64,000 nt of DNA from G020348185 sp964525045 (GTDB lineage Bacteria; Nitrospirota; Nitrospiria; Nitrospirales; UBA8639). Below, one piece after another: positions 34,894 to 43,268 of this stretch. The translations under genes and the position numbers were made by a program. Within the stretch, counting starts at the first letter, position 1. The number at the start of each line of letters is the position of its first letter. Below the pieces are notes generated by a model. It saw only the letters and a list, made by a program, of their open reading frames with translations. It was not told the DNA's origin and made no database searches. The stretch is from positions 1-64,000 of the forward strand of contig CAZGFD010000016.1 of NCBI GenBank assembly GCA_964525045.1. The letters run 5' to 3'.

Positions 34894-36789
34894 ATGAGAA
34901 TTGATTATAATAAAGGCGGACTTCTAAGCCAGGATCTCATTCAACTCCAGCGAAAGTCTGATCAGTCGGCTTCTCACCGCAAAGTCAAAGTCATGCTGGT
35001 TTTTCCCCCTGACTGGTATCCCTCTGAGCCGTATTTGAGCCTTCCGACCCTCACGGCTTTTCTTCGCGTTGCAGGTCATGAGGTTATTCAAAAGGATGTG
35101 AATCTGGAAATGTATGATTGGTTTTTTAGCGGGGATTTCTTGCAACGGGTTCTGAAAAAAGTCCCTCAACAATTGGATCGCCTCAAGAAAGTCTCGCGTC
35201 TGAGAGATTTAACCGAACCGGAACTTGAACTCCAAATGGCCCTTTGTGACTGCACACGCAGCCGAATTGCCCAGCTCACGGAGAACGCGGAGGAAGCAAA
35301 AAGAATAGTGAGAAGTCCGGATTTTTACGAAACGAACAAATTGGAATGGGCGATCAATGTTTTTCGAGAAGTTACGGCAACGATATCCCTGGTTTACTCT
35401 CCTGCCAGAATCTGTATGCCCCCCATGGAAACCGACCTGTCTTATAAGTTGTTCATGTCTTCAGAAGTTCTTGAGGCCGTCCAAGACACCCAGGTTAATG
35501 TGTATCGGGATGTCTTTAACCATATTCTTAAACCGGCTATTGAGGCGGAGCAGCCGGAGATCATTGGCATTTCAATAGTCCTGCGGCAACAACTCTTTTC
35601 CTCCATGACATTCTGTGCCATGATTAAAGAACATTTTCCTCACATCCATGTGACGATTGGCGGCAATACGGTCACTCGCCTTCGAGACGTCCTCCCGAAT
35701 ACGCCGAATCTGTTCGCCCTTTTTGACAGTGCCGTGTTTTATGAGGGCGAAACGGCTTTACTTCAATTGATTGAGGCTGTGGGTTCAGGAAAAGATCTTT
35801 CAAGCGTTCCGAATTTGATGCACCGTGATGCAACGGGCATTCATACCAATACGGCTACGTATGCGGAGCAAATGTCCGAGTTGCCTCCCCCGGATTTTGA
35901 TGGCTTACCGCTGGAAAAATATTTTGTCCCCGATCGGGTGTTACCGTATTTGGCGACCCGGGGGTGTTATTGGGGTCGCTGTGAATTTTGTGATCATGGG
36001 GAAGGGTACACCGCAGGCTATCGAACCAAAAAGATTCACGAAATCATCGACGAAATTCAATATTTGAAAAACAAATATCACACTCATCACTTCCATTTTA
36101 CAGATGAATCCTACCCTCCAGCGTTATTCAGAAAATTGACCAGAAAGTTAGTCGAATCCAAGTTGGATATTGCCTGGACGACGCATATTCGATTCGAAAA
36201 AAGTCTTTTGGATGATGAGGTCTGGCAGGATGCCCAAGACTCCGGCTGTAAATTCCTTCATATGGGTTACGAATCCGGTAGTGAACGAGTCTTGAAACTC
36301 ATGGACAAGGCCACCACTACCGAAGTCATCAAGAAAAGCCTTGAGCTCTCGTCGCGTCATGGAGTGTGGAATCACATCATGGGATTTTTTGGATTTCCCG
36401 GAGAGACGTATGAAGACGCCAAGTTTTCCACCAAATTCCTGGAGGACAATAAAGAGCATGTTCATTCCATTGGATTTGGGACCTTTGATCTCAGTAAGCA
36501 TACACCCGTGGCCAAAAATCCTGAAAAATTTGGAATCACCTTCTATAAAAACCCTGACTGGGATTTAGCCCTCGACTACTACTTTACCGTGAAGGAAGGG
36601 TTAGGGGTGGAAGATGCCGAACGGGTCTTTGAAGAATTTGAACGCGAACATTACGCGGGATGGGACCTCAAAATTTTTATCCGGGAATATGTATTTCTCT
36701 ATGTGGCCCATTTTGGGACCAATAAACTCCCAAGTTTACAGTTCAATATTGGGACCCAAGACAGCCAAGAGGAATTAGCTATCGTTTGA
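34894..36789 (+). CDS. B12-binding domain radical SAM protein, paralogue 1
   Basis: A 631-residue protein. The N-terminal region is a cobalamin-binding-type Rossmann fold (VMLVFPPDWYPSEPYLSLP, then IIGISIVL and HVTIGGNTVTRL) split by a ~130-residue helical insertion. The radical SAM barrel follows with cluster ligands C358, C363 and C366 in TRGCYWGRCEFCDHG, a CX4CX2C spacing instead of CX3CX2C. Later SAM-barrel motifs include FHFTDESYPP, HMGYESGSERVL and MGFFGFPGETYEDA. No DxHxxG is seen, so cobalamin would bind base-off without His. Relatives of this class do methylations or ring rearrangements; the substrate is unknown. Confidence 0.85.
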   Translation: MRIDYNKGGLLSQDLIQLQRKSDQSASHRKVKVMLVFPPDWYPSEPYLSLPTLTAFLRVAGHEVIQKDVNLEMYDWFFSGDFLQRVLKKVPQQLDRLKKVSRLRDLTEPELELQMALCDCTRSRIAQLTENAEEAKRIVRSPDFYETNKLEWAINVFREVTATISLVYSPARICMPPMETDLSYKLFMSSEVLEAVQDTQVNVYRDVFNHILKPAIEAEQPEIIGISIVLRQQLFSSMTFCAMIKEHFPHIHVTIGGNTVTRLRDVLPNTPNLFALFDSAVFYEGETALLQLIEAVGSGKDLSSVPNLMHRDATGIHTNTATYAEQMSELPPPDFDGLPLEKYFVPDRVLPYLATRGCYWGRCEFCDHGEGYTAGYRTKKIHEIIDEIQYLKNKYHTHHFHFTDESYPPALFRKLTRKLVESKLDIAWTTHIRFEKSLLDDEVWQDAQDSGCKFLHMGYESGSERVLKLMDKATTTEVIKKSLELSSRHGVWNHIMGFFGFPGETYEDAKFSTKFLEDNKEHVHSIGFGTFDLSKHTPVAKNPEKFGITFYKNPDWDLALDYYFTVKEGLGVEDAERVFEEFEREHYAGWDLKIFIREYVFLYVAHFGTNKLPSLQFNIGTQDSQEELAIV

Positions 36790-36816
36790 TCGGTCAGAAT
36801 AACCAGGGAAAATTTT

Positions 36817-38784
36817 ATGTCGAATGATTTGATTCACATAGATGGGGCAGCTCCTACCGTCAGGTCCAGGAGAAAATTCAAGACCATGTTGTTGTTCCCC
36901 CCGGAGTGGGTTCCTACCGCTCCCTATTTAGCCTTGCCCAGCTTGACCGCGGTCCTTCGGGAGCAGGGCCACGAAGTCATTCAGAAGGATATTAATATCG
37001 AAATGTATGACTGGTTCTTCAGTGATACTTTCCTTATTTGGGTGAAAATCCGAATGGATCAGCAGCGGAGAGCGTTAGAAGCGAAAGCACAGGGTGGAAT
37101 GCTGAACGACCAAGAGGCTGACCAATTGGGGGTTCTCAGGAATAAAGCGGAGGTCGATGTCTTGGACCTCGCGGACCGCGCCCAATGGGGAAAAACGGTC
37201 AGCCGCAGCGAAGAATTTTATGATGCCGCAAAGTTGGAGTCCGCCCTTAACATTTTCCGGGAAGTAATGGATTTTATTTCCGCAGCCTATTATCCGGCTT
37301 CCCTGGTGTTCTACCCTATGGAAAGTAACCTCGGATATCGGCCTGGAATTTCCCAAGAGGTCTTTGCCTGTTTAGAGGATGAGCAGGTCAATGTGTATCG
37401 TGATGTCTGCCAACAGCTTGTGTTGCCGTCAGTCAGTAAGGAACAGCCGGAAGTGGTTGGTATCTCAATTGGGACTCAGATGCAATTAATGGCTGGCCTG
37501 ACTTTTTGCAAGATGATCAAAAATGCATTTCCCGACATTCATGTGACGGTGGGTGGGAACGTCATTACGCGTTTGCAGGAGGAACTTCCTAAAAAGAAAG
37601 AATTTTTCACGGATATTTTTGATTCTGCCATTTTGTATGAAGGCGAACATGCTCTCCTTTGGTTATTGGAGGCGCTGGCCGGAGATCGGGAATGGACTGC
37701 CGTTCCGAATCTGATGTATCGCGATCAAGAAGAGGTCAAAGTCAACAAAGAAATCTACACTGAGAAAACCACAGCCCTCCCTCTGCCGGATTTTGATGGA
37801 TTGCCCCTAGATTCCTATTTTGTTCCCGTTCGAATCCTTCCCTATTTGGCTACACGCGGCTGTTATTGGGGAAAATGCACCTTCTGTGATCATGGGCAAG
37901 GCTATTTTGACCAGTATAGAGGGAAACCCGCATCGGATGTTATTCGGGAAGTCAAAGCGCTCAAAGACAAATACCATGCGGAGCATTTTCTTTTTGCCGA
38001 TGAATCCTATCCGCCGGCATTGTTTAAGAAAGTTATTCAACTGTTGGTTGATCAAGAGGTGAACATTCACTGGACGACCTTAATCCGATTTGAGGAATCC
38101 CTTCAGGATCCTGAGATATGGAAACTTGCCGCTCAATCCGGTTGTTGTACCTTGTATTACGGGATGGAGTCGGCCAATGAACGTGTTCTGGAATTAATGG
38201 ATAAACATGCCCGTAAGAGTGTGATCCAGAATAATCTCCTGGAGGCTGCTAAAGCCGGGATTTGGAACCACGTCATGGCCTTTTACGGATTCCCCGGTGA
38301 AACACGTGAAGAAGCCGAAGAAACCCGCCAATTTCTTATCGAGAACAAAGAGTCTATTCATTCGGTTGAACTGTTTTACTTCGTGGCGTACCGGCATACT
38401 CCCATGGTGCGAAACCCTGAGAAGTTTGGGATCACAATCCACAAACAAGAAGAATATGATATGCCGCTCGACTATTACTATACCCTCGAGGATCCGGCTG
38501 GTGTGAGTTGCCTTGATGCCATGCAGTTATGCGAGGAGTTTTATCAGAATGATTTTGAACCTTGGGCCGTAAGGGTCAACGCCCGTGAGCATGTCTTTCT
38601 CTATATTTCCAAATTTGGCACTAACTCCCTTCCACAGATTTATGCGACCAAGGCCGGACAGGAGACGAGGCGAACCGATGGTGTTCAAGGGCTGATCACA
38701 TGGCCTGTTGCGAATGCCGATGCTGGAAAAGATAAAGAAGGGGAATCAGCCATGGCTCGAGTGGTAAGCCATGCAGCTCCTTAA
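36817..38784 (+). CDS. B12-binding domain radical SAM protein, paralogue 2
   Basis: A 655-residue tandem paralogue of the preceding protein, colinear over the whole length: TMLLFPPEWVPTAPYLALP, the helical insertion, HVTVGGNVITRL, then TRGCYWGKCTFCDHG with C349, C354 and C357, and YYGMESANERVLELMDK and YGFPGETREEA. It differs at the C-terminus by a ~35-residue charged tail. The gap is 27 bases, so both are co-transcribed. The CX4CX2C spacing is kept in both copies, which argues that it is functional. Two similar enzymes in series suggest two related steps or a heteromeric complex. Confidence 0.85.
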   Translation: MSNDLIHIDGAAPTVRSRRKFKTMLLFPPEWVPTAPYLALPSLTAVLREQGHEVIQKDINIEMYDWFFSDTFLIWVKIRMDQQRRALEAKAQGGMLNDQEADQLGVLRNKAEVDVLDLADRAQWGKTVSRSEEFYDAAKLESALNIFREVMDFISAAYYPASLVFYPMESNLGYRPGISQEVFACLEDEQVNVYRDVCQQLVLPSVSKEQPEVVGISIGTQMQLMAGLTFCKMIKNAFPDIHVTVGGNVITRLQEELPKKKEFFTDIFDSAILYEGEHALLWLLEALAGDREWTAVPNLMYRDQEEVKVNKEIYTEKTTALPLPDFDGLPLDSYFVPVRILPYLATRGCYWGKCTFCDHGQGYFDQYRGKPASDVIREVKALKDKYHAEHFLFADESYPPALFKKVIQLLVDQEVNIHWTTLIRFEESLQDPEIWKLAAQSGCCTLYYGMESANERVLELMDKHARKSVIQNNLLEAAKAGIWNHVMAFYGFPGETREEAEETRQFLIENKESIHSVELFYFVAYRHTPMVRNPEKFGITIHKQEEYDMPLDYYYTLEDPAGVSCLDAMQLCEEFYQNDFEPWAVRVNAREHVFLYISKFGTNSLPQIYATKAGQETRRTDGVQGLITWPVANADAGKDKEGESAMARVVSHAAP

Positions 38785-38804
38785 TGAAAAACTGAGGTCT
38801 GCGT

Positions 38805-39044
38805 TTAAGTGGACTTTTCTTCCCAGGCCTTCAAAATTCTAAAGGCTGCATGGACTTCCTTCGTTTTCGCTTCACCCTTTTTGTACATTTCCATATACTT
38901 TTGAGGATTATTCGTAAGACTGGCATACCGGTGAGGATGCCACATCCATAATAATTTCTGGTACCGCTCCTTTAGTTGATCAATGGGCAGGGGTTCGGGA
39001 ACCTCAAAAACCTTCAGGGCGTTATTCAGGGTTTCTTGATCCAT
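38805..39044 (-). CDS. J-domain-like protein with degenerate HPD motif
   Basis: The start at MDQETLNNALKVFEVPEPLP is chosen; the frame extends 33 codons into a palindromic repeat, which is unlikely to be coding. The 79-residue chain has J-domain helices II-III: LKERYQKLLWMWHPHRYASL, then AKTKEVHAAFRILKAW. The loop reads HPH where DnaJ has the essential HPD. Without Asp it should not trigger DnaK ATPase, so it may be a structural J-like protein. It lies opposite in strand inside the radical SAM cluster. Confidence 0.6.
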   Translation of the reverse strand: MDQETLNNALKVFEVPEPLPIDQLKERYQKLLWMWHPHRYASLTNNPQKYMEMYKKGEAKTKEVHAAFRILKAWEEKST

Positions 39045-39130
39045 GTGAGTGACTTTCAATGAAAAAGTCTGACAAACCATTAATAAACCTGTCAATGGAA
39101 AATGGGTATCCAATTTCAATATTGGAGATT

Positions 39131-39197
39131 GTAGCTGCAGCATCTCATGCTGCCCCGACAGATGATCGGAAGAGGCGCCATGAGATGGCGCAGCTAC
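39131..39197. repeat. Palindromic repeat element, copy A (67 bases)
   Basis: Arms GTAGCTGCAGCATCTCATGC (39131-) and, in inverse at the right end (to 39197), GTAGCTGCGCCATCTCATGG. Each arm is itself a hairpin (GCAGCAT-CTC-ATGCTGC; GCGCCAT-GAG-ATGGCGC). A second, longer copy is at 45590-45741. Confidence 0.7.
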
Positions 39198-39221
39198 ACC
39201 AGTAAGAGTAGAAGAACCATC

Positions 39222-40460
39222 ATGGGACGCGTTCTTCCAGTTTTAGAACAAACCAAAGTTCTCGAAGGAAAGGATTATCGGGAAGTCCTCCGACGGGAAA
39301 TGGATGCCGGCAAGATTCCGTTGAGTTTGGGGAAAAATTGTCCTGTGAAATGTGAGTTTTGTTACGAAATTGATCATTCTTATCGGGAAACACTTGATCC
39401 TCCGAAGACGAGTCAGGAGGATTGGAAATATATTCTCGAGTATATTCAAAAGAAACCTACGGATCCAATGCAATTTTGGTGTCTTGGGGGAAATGAATAC
39501 ATGGAATGGACCGATTTATTTCTGCACCCACATGCGATGGAATGGGTTGAGGATTTCCTTGCGTATACCGATAAAAATATTCAGTTTTTTACAGTGGGTT
39601 TTGTGCATGTTCCGAAAATACATCACCTGGTTGACCAATTCCCCGGTCGAATTAATTTTGAGCTTTCTGTGATCACAATGGGGACCTACCGACAAACGCT
39701 AATGCCTCATGCTCCCTCCATTAAACATTTAATCAAAGTCCTTGATGGTCCAGCTGTGTCCTCAGCGAATTTTTATTCTTTTGATGGAAACACGATGTCC
39801 CGGGATGCCGAAACAATTTCACGGATTAATCAGAAATGCGTGCTGTGGATGGGATGCCTGACTCCGGTTCGCGGGCTCAAGGACTCTACAGTATCTTTGA
39901 TGAGGCAAGGCCGAAAAGCCTTGCCGGAAGAAGCAGAGCGAATTTATGATAAAGGCTATCCCAATTTAAAATCCATTCATACCGAAGCCTATGTGACGGC
40001 ATTCTTGAACCGGAAAAGAATCGTCAGTCAATTTGATGCTTTGGAAGTAGAAAAAAAAGATTCTGTCGTGATGGCGGGAAGTGTCTATAGAATATTAAAC
40101 ATGTACCGAAAGAAACGGGCACGATTTCTGTATGTCCCCAATGCCATGCTCGGCGGTGATTCTGATTGTACCGTCTTGCTAACTTTTGAAGATATTGCCA
40201 AACGATTGACTACCGAAAAATATGTATACATTCCGAAATGCGTCATGGAATCGGGTCGAGGAATCAATATGGATATTTCCGGGATTTCGTTAGAGGAGTT
40301 TATGAAGAAAACAAATGTAAAGGTTCGCATTCTCCATAAGATTGACACCCGTTTTGCGAATTCTCGCCTCTATCGAAATGGTTCCCTTGAAAATTATGTT
40401 GAAGATTACGTGCGAAACCCACTAACCCCTTCCTACGAAGCCCTGTCCCATTCTGCCTGA
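39222..40460 (+). CDS. Radical SAM protein, third of the cluster
   Basis: A 412-residue protein from the ATG at 39222, just after the palindromic repeat. The cluster ligands are C40, C44 and C47 in KNCPVKCEFCYE, the regular CX3CX2C. There is no B12-binding domain. WCLGGNEYMEWTDLFLHP is the GGE-like motif, and ELSVITMGTYRQTLMP resembles the second half of DUF512-type radical SAM proteins. The C-terminal ~120 residues (VPNAMLGGDSDCTVLLTFEDI, a DUF512-like region) carry no cysteine motif for further clusters. The function is unknown; it runs directly into the PhzF gene. Confidence 0.78.
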   Translation: MGRVLPVLEQTKVLEGKDYREVLRREMDAGKIPLSLGKNCPVKCEFCYEIDHSYRETLDPPKTSQEDWKYILEYIQKKPTDPMQFWCLGGNEYMEWTDLFLHPHAMEWVEDFLAYTDKNIQFFTVGFVHVPKIHHLVDQFPGRINFELSVITMGTYRQTLMPHAPSIKHLIKVLDGPAVSSANFYSFDGNTMSRDAETISRINQKCVLWMGCLTPVRGLKDSTVSLMRQGRKALPEEAERIYDKGYPNLKSIHTEAYVTAFLNRKRIVSQFDALEVEKKDSVVMAGSVYRILNMYRKKRARFLYVPNAMLGGDSDCTVLLTFEDIAKRLTTEKYVYIPKCVMESGRGINMDISGISLEEFMKKTNVKVRILHKIDTRFANSRLYRNGSLENYVEDYVRNPLTPSYEALSHSA

Positions 40461-41423
40461 ATGGATAACCCCGAACCCGTCTCCTTCTTCATGGATCCCT
40501 TCCCAAGATGGCTTCACTTTTACAAGGCTGATGTCTTTACCGATCGTCCGTTTGGTGGAAATCCCGTGGCGGTTTTTCCAAACAGCGAAGATTTAACCAA
40601 CGAGGAGTTCCAGCAAATTGCCCGGGAAATGAACTTGTCTGAAACGGTATTTGTGATGGAACCCTCTGAACCGGATGCCATCGCCAAATTGCGCATATTT
40701 ACCCCGACCCAGGAAATCCCATTCGCAGGCCATCCTATTTTGGGAACCTTTTATATCCTGGGCCGGCTTAATCATTTTCCGCTGCAAGAGCCCATCACGC
40801 ACATCAAGTATGAATGTAATATTGGCGTATTTCCCTTGGAATTATTTGTCTTGAAGGGGGATATCGATCGAGTCGTCATGTCACAACCCACGCCACAATT
40901 TCTCGGAACGATTGAGGAAATAGGGGATTTGTATGAGGTCGCGAAGGCGTTAGGAATTCACAAGTCCGTAATTTCGGACACCAAATTTCCTCTTGAAATC
41001 GTATCCACGGGGTTACCGGTGATTATCGTTCCAGTTCGGACTTTGACTGCAGTCAGGTCCATGAGGGTCAACCATGCCGCTATTACCGAATTATGTGAAC
41101 GTTTTGGGGCCAATGGTCTCATGGTGTATACCACGATGACGGTTGAAGACTGGTCAACCGTACATACGCGAATGTTCGCTGCGCCGATTGGGGTTGGAGA
41201 AGATCCTGCAACAGGTAGTGCGAGCGGGGCTTTAGGTGCCTATTTGGTCAAGAATGGAGTGGTAGAGATTGCACCGACAACCGAAATTATCGCCGAACAA
41301 GGATATGAGATTGACCGACCTTCCCGAATCCTTATTCAGGTCTTTTCTGACGATGACATGATCCAGTCGGTGAAAGTCGGCGGTGGGGTGGTGATGGTCG
41401 CAGAAGGGAAGATGATCTATTAG
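40461..41423 (+). CDS. PhzF-family isomerase-like protein
   Basis: A 320-residue two-domain protein of the PhzF/diaminopimelate-epimerase fold. The N-terminal signature is VFTDRPFGGNPVAVFPN, the catalytic Glu is in REMNLSETVFV, and the second domain has RMFAAPIGVGEDPATGSASGALGAYL. PhzF isomerises a dihydro-anthranilate in phenazine synthesis, but most family members lack a phenazine pathway, and no other phz gene is here. Its ATG follows the stop of the radical SAM gene with no gap, so the two are translated together. A small-molecule substrate made by the radical SAM enzymes is possible. Confidence 0.85.
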   Translation: MDNPEPVSFFMDPFPRWLHFYKADVFTDRPFGGNPVAVFPNSEDLTNEEFQQIAREMNLSETVFVMEPSEPDAIAKLRIFTPTQEIPFAGHPILGTFYILGRLNHFPLQEPITHIKYECNIGVFPLELFVLKGDIDRVVMSQPTPQFLGTIEEIGDLYEVAKALGIHKSVISDTKFPLEIVSTGLPVIIVPVRTLTAVRSMRVNHAAITELCERFGANGLMVYTTMTVEDWSTVHTRMFAAPIGVGEDPATGSASGALGAYLVKNGVVEIAPTTEIIAEQGYEIDRPSRILIQVFSDDDMIQSVKVGGGVVMVAEGKMIY

Positions 41424-41557
41424 CCGGATGGGAATCAGTTTCGGGTTTTGAGTTTCGGGCAGGAAGATAGAGCGTCTTAATTTTCGGTGATGATTATAAA
41501 CTATCTAAAATGAATGAAGAGTTTCGCCTATTGGTGTCTTGAGAGAGTTGAGAGAGA

Positions 41558-42115
41558 TTATTTGTTCATCTCGCCCACAATATGTCGTAACTCAGGAAGG
41601 ATAAGCTCTTCCATGGCGAGACGAACGGCTCCTCTTGAACCGGGAATCGAAAAGACTACCTTTCTTTGATACAGTCCGGCCGTCGCGCGGCTCAGCATTG
41701 CCGATGAGCCGATATCTTGATAACTCAAATACCGGAACAACTCTCCAAATCCATCTAATCGTTTTTCGAGAAGTCCATCCACGGCTTCAAAGGTCGAGTC
41801 GCGATGAGAAATGCCGGTTCCGCCATTAATGATAATGGTCTGGAGTGTGTCATCCTTGGCCGTTTGGGTTAATAAGCGGCGCACATCGGAAGGTTCGTCC
41901 TTCACAATGTGATAGGCCAAAACCTGATGCCCCTGATCCTGTAACAATTGTTGAATCAGTGCTCCACTCGTATCCGTGTCTGTGGTGCGAGTGTCGCTGC
42001 AGGTGACAACCATGCATCCGACGCTTTGACGACGGTCCTGCTTATGTTGGACATGAGACGGTTGATCATGAGCCGGGTGATGCCCATGCCCGTGCTCCTG
42101 ATGGGAAGAAGACAC
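41558..42115 (-). CDS. moaB: Molybdenum cofactor biosynthesis protein MoaB/Mog type
   Basis: MoaB/Mog adenylates molybdopterin before Mo insertion. The core motifs are present: GCMVVTCSDTR, DTSGALIQQLL, TIIINGGTGISHRDST (GGTG) and FSIPGSRGAVRLAMEELILPEL. Unusually, the first ~26 residues are a His-rich tail (EHGHGHHPAHDQPSHVQH), seven His in all, not part of the family fold and probably metal-binding. Length 185 compares with about 160-195 in the family. It is the last of three minus-strand genes (GGCT-like, ferredoxin, moaB). Confidence 0.88.
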   Translation of the reverse strand: MSSSHQEHGHGHHPAHDQPSHVQHKQDRRQSVGCMVVTCSDTRTTDTDTSGALIQQLLQDQGHQVLAYHIVKDEPSDVRRLLTQTAKDDTLQTIIINGGTGISHRDSTFEAVDGLLEKRLDGFGELFRYLSYQDIGSSAMLSRATAGLYQRKVVFSIPGSRGAVRLAMEELILPELRHIVGEMNK

Positions 42116-42145
42116 GACGATCCTCTTTTCTATTCGGAAGGAAAA

Positions 42146-42472
42146 TTATTCCCAAAGGGAATCAGGTTTCAACGCGCTGGGTGGTTGACCCTTTTTAATA
42201 TGTTCATCCAGGATTGTGGGAACATCGGATTCTTTAACCTGGGAGTACCAGGTTCCCTCCGGATAGACGACGACGGTTGGGCCAAGCTCACAGGGACCTA
42301 AACAGGTTGAGCCGGTGACGAGCACTTCTCCTGGCTCAAAACCCCGCTCAATTAATCCCATATTCAGCCCCATGAGAATATTTTGTGAGCCGGCTGCCCC
42401 ACAAGAAGGTTTCGGATGCCCCGGGGGGCGGGAATTGGTACAGACAAGAATATGATATTTTGGTTTTGGCAT
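42146..42472 (-). CDS. (2Fe-2S) thioredoxin-like ferredoxin
   Basis: A 108-residue protein from MPKPKYHILVC. A strong ribosome site (GGAAGGAG, 7 bases before the ATG) sets this start over an upstream frame extension. Cys positions fit thioredoxin-fold ferredoxins: VCTNSRPPGHPKPSCG and STCLGPCELGPTVVVYP. Such proteins carry electrons between cytoplasmic enzymes. It lies 30 bases upstream of moaB. Confidence 0.88.
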   Translation of the reverse strand: MPKPKYHILVCTNSRPPGHPKPSCGAAGSQNILMGLNMGLIERGFEPGEVLVTGSTCLGPCELGPTVVVYPEGTWYSQVKESDVPTILDEHIKKGQPPSALKPDSLWE

Positions 42473-42602
42473 CAGAAATCTCCTTCCATTAAGTGATGAT
42501 GACGGGTGAAAACCCTCGGAAAACAATCGGTATTTCCGAAATTAAGACATTCTGAAATGAAAGACACGTTGAAGGGATACCGAATATATTGGGAAATAGA
42601 AC

Positions 42603-43046
42603 CTAGCGGGGGCGAAAGAGCTGCCACATATCTAAACATTCGTCGGGAAGCTTCCAGTGCTTGACCCCGGCAACAATCCAATCCAAATAGTGATCTTTGG
42701 CTTTGAATTTCCCAATAGCTTGGGCTACATGCGTCGCGACCAACTCCTTTTGTTCCTCTTCTGTGACGACCGTTACTTCCAAATGACGAAAAGCGCCTTC
42801 AGGCAGATCGCCCTCGAATTGGTCCAATTCTTTTACATCTTCCTCGGTCAACTCAAACACCGCGCCCCAAACCCGTTCTCCTTGGGACGGTACCACCGTC
42901 GCAAGCCCACATCGCCATTGTGACGACCATCTTCCAAATTGAATCGTGTGATCTGGTAAGTACGCGTGAAAAAGAAATTTGTGCTCGGGAGCACGTTTTT
43001 TCAGTTGGGTTGGGTTAAGGTTATCTGCGTAAATAAAAAATCGCAT
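42603..43046 (-). CDS. Gamma-glutamylcyclotransferase-like protein (AIG2/GGCT fold)
   Basis: A 147-residue protein from MRFFIYADNLNPTQL, the family start (FxYxxNL where GGCT has YGSNL). WGAVFELTEEDVKELDQFEGDL contains the conserved Glu region. GGCT enzymes release 5-oxoproline from gamma-glutamyl peptides; the substrate here is not certain. The frame extends 29 codons further upstream, but that part is not family-like. Confidence 0.72.
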   Translation of the reverse strand: MRFFIYADNLNPTQLKKRAPEHKFLFHAYLPDHTIQFGRWSSQWRCGLATVVPSQGERVWGAVFELTEEDVKELDQFEGDLPEGAFRHLEVTVVTEEEQKELVATHVAQAIGKFKAKDHYLDWIVAGVKHWKLPDECLDMWQLFRPR

Positions 43047-43268
43047 AATCGTTGTTTGAAAATAAAAAATTAGCTGAAAAACGAGGATACTTCTACCATA
43101 TTGCATTCCAGAACTGTCAAGGATGGTTGGCAAGCATTGTGCCTAGCTGACCGGTAGGGGTCAAAGCCCCGAAGAGCCGAAATTTCCTACACTCAATGAA
43201 ATCCACTTCGGAATTGATAGATCAGTAACCCAGTTTACAGGCTCTTTCGACGATGGTAAAAATTCCCG

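Noticed and set aside
40461..41423. Phenazine biosynthesis from the PhzF-like gene
   Set aside because: No other phenazine gene is in the window, and most PhzF-fold proteins are unrelated to phenazines.
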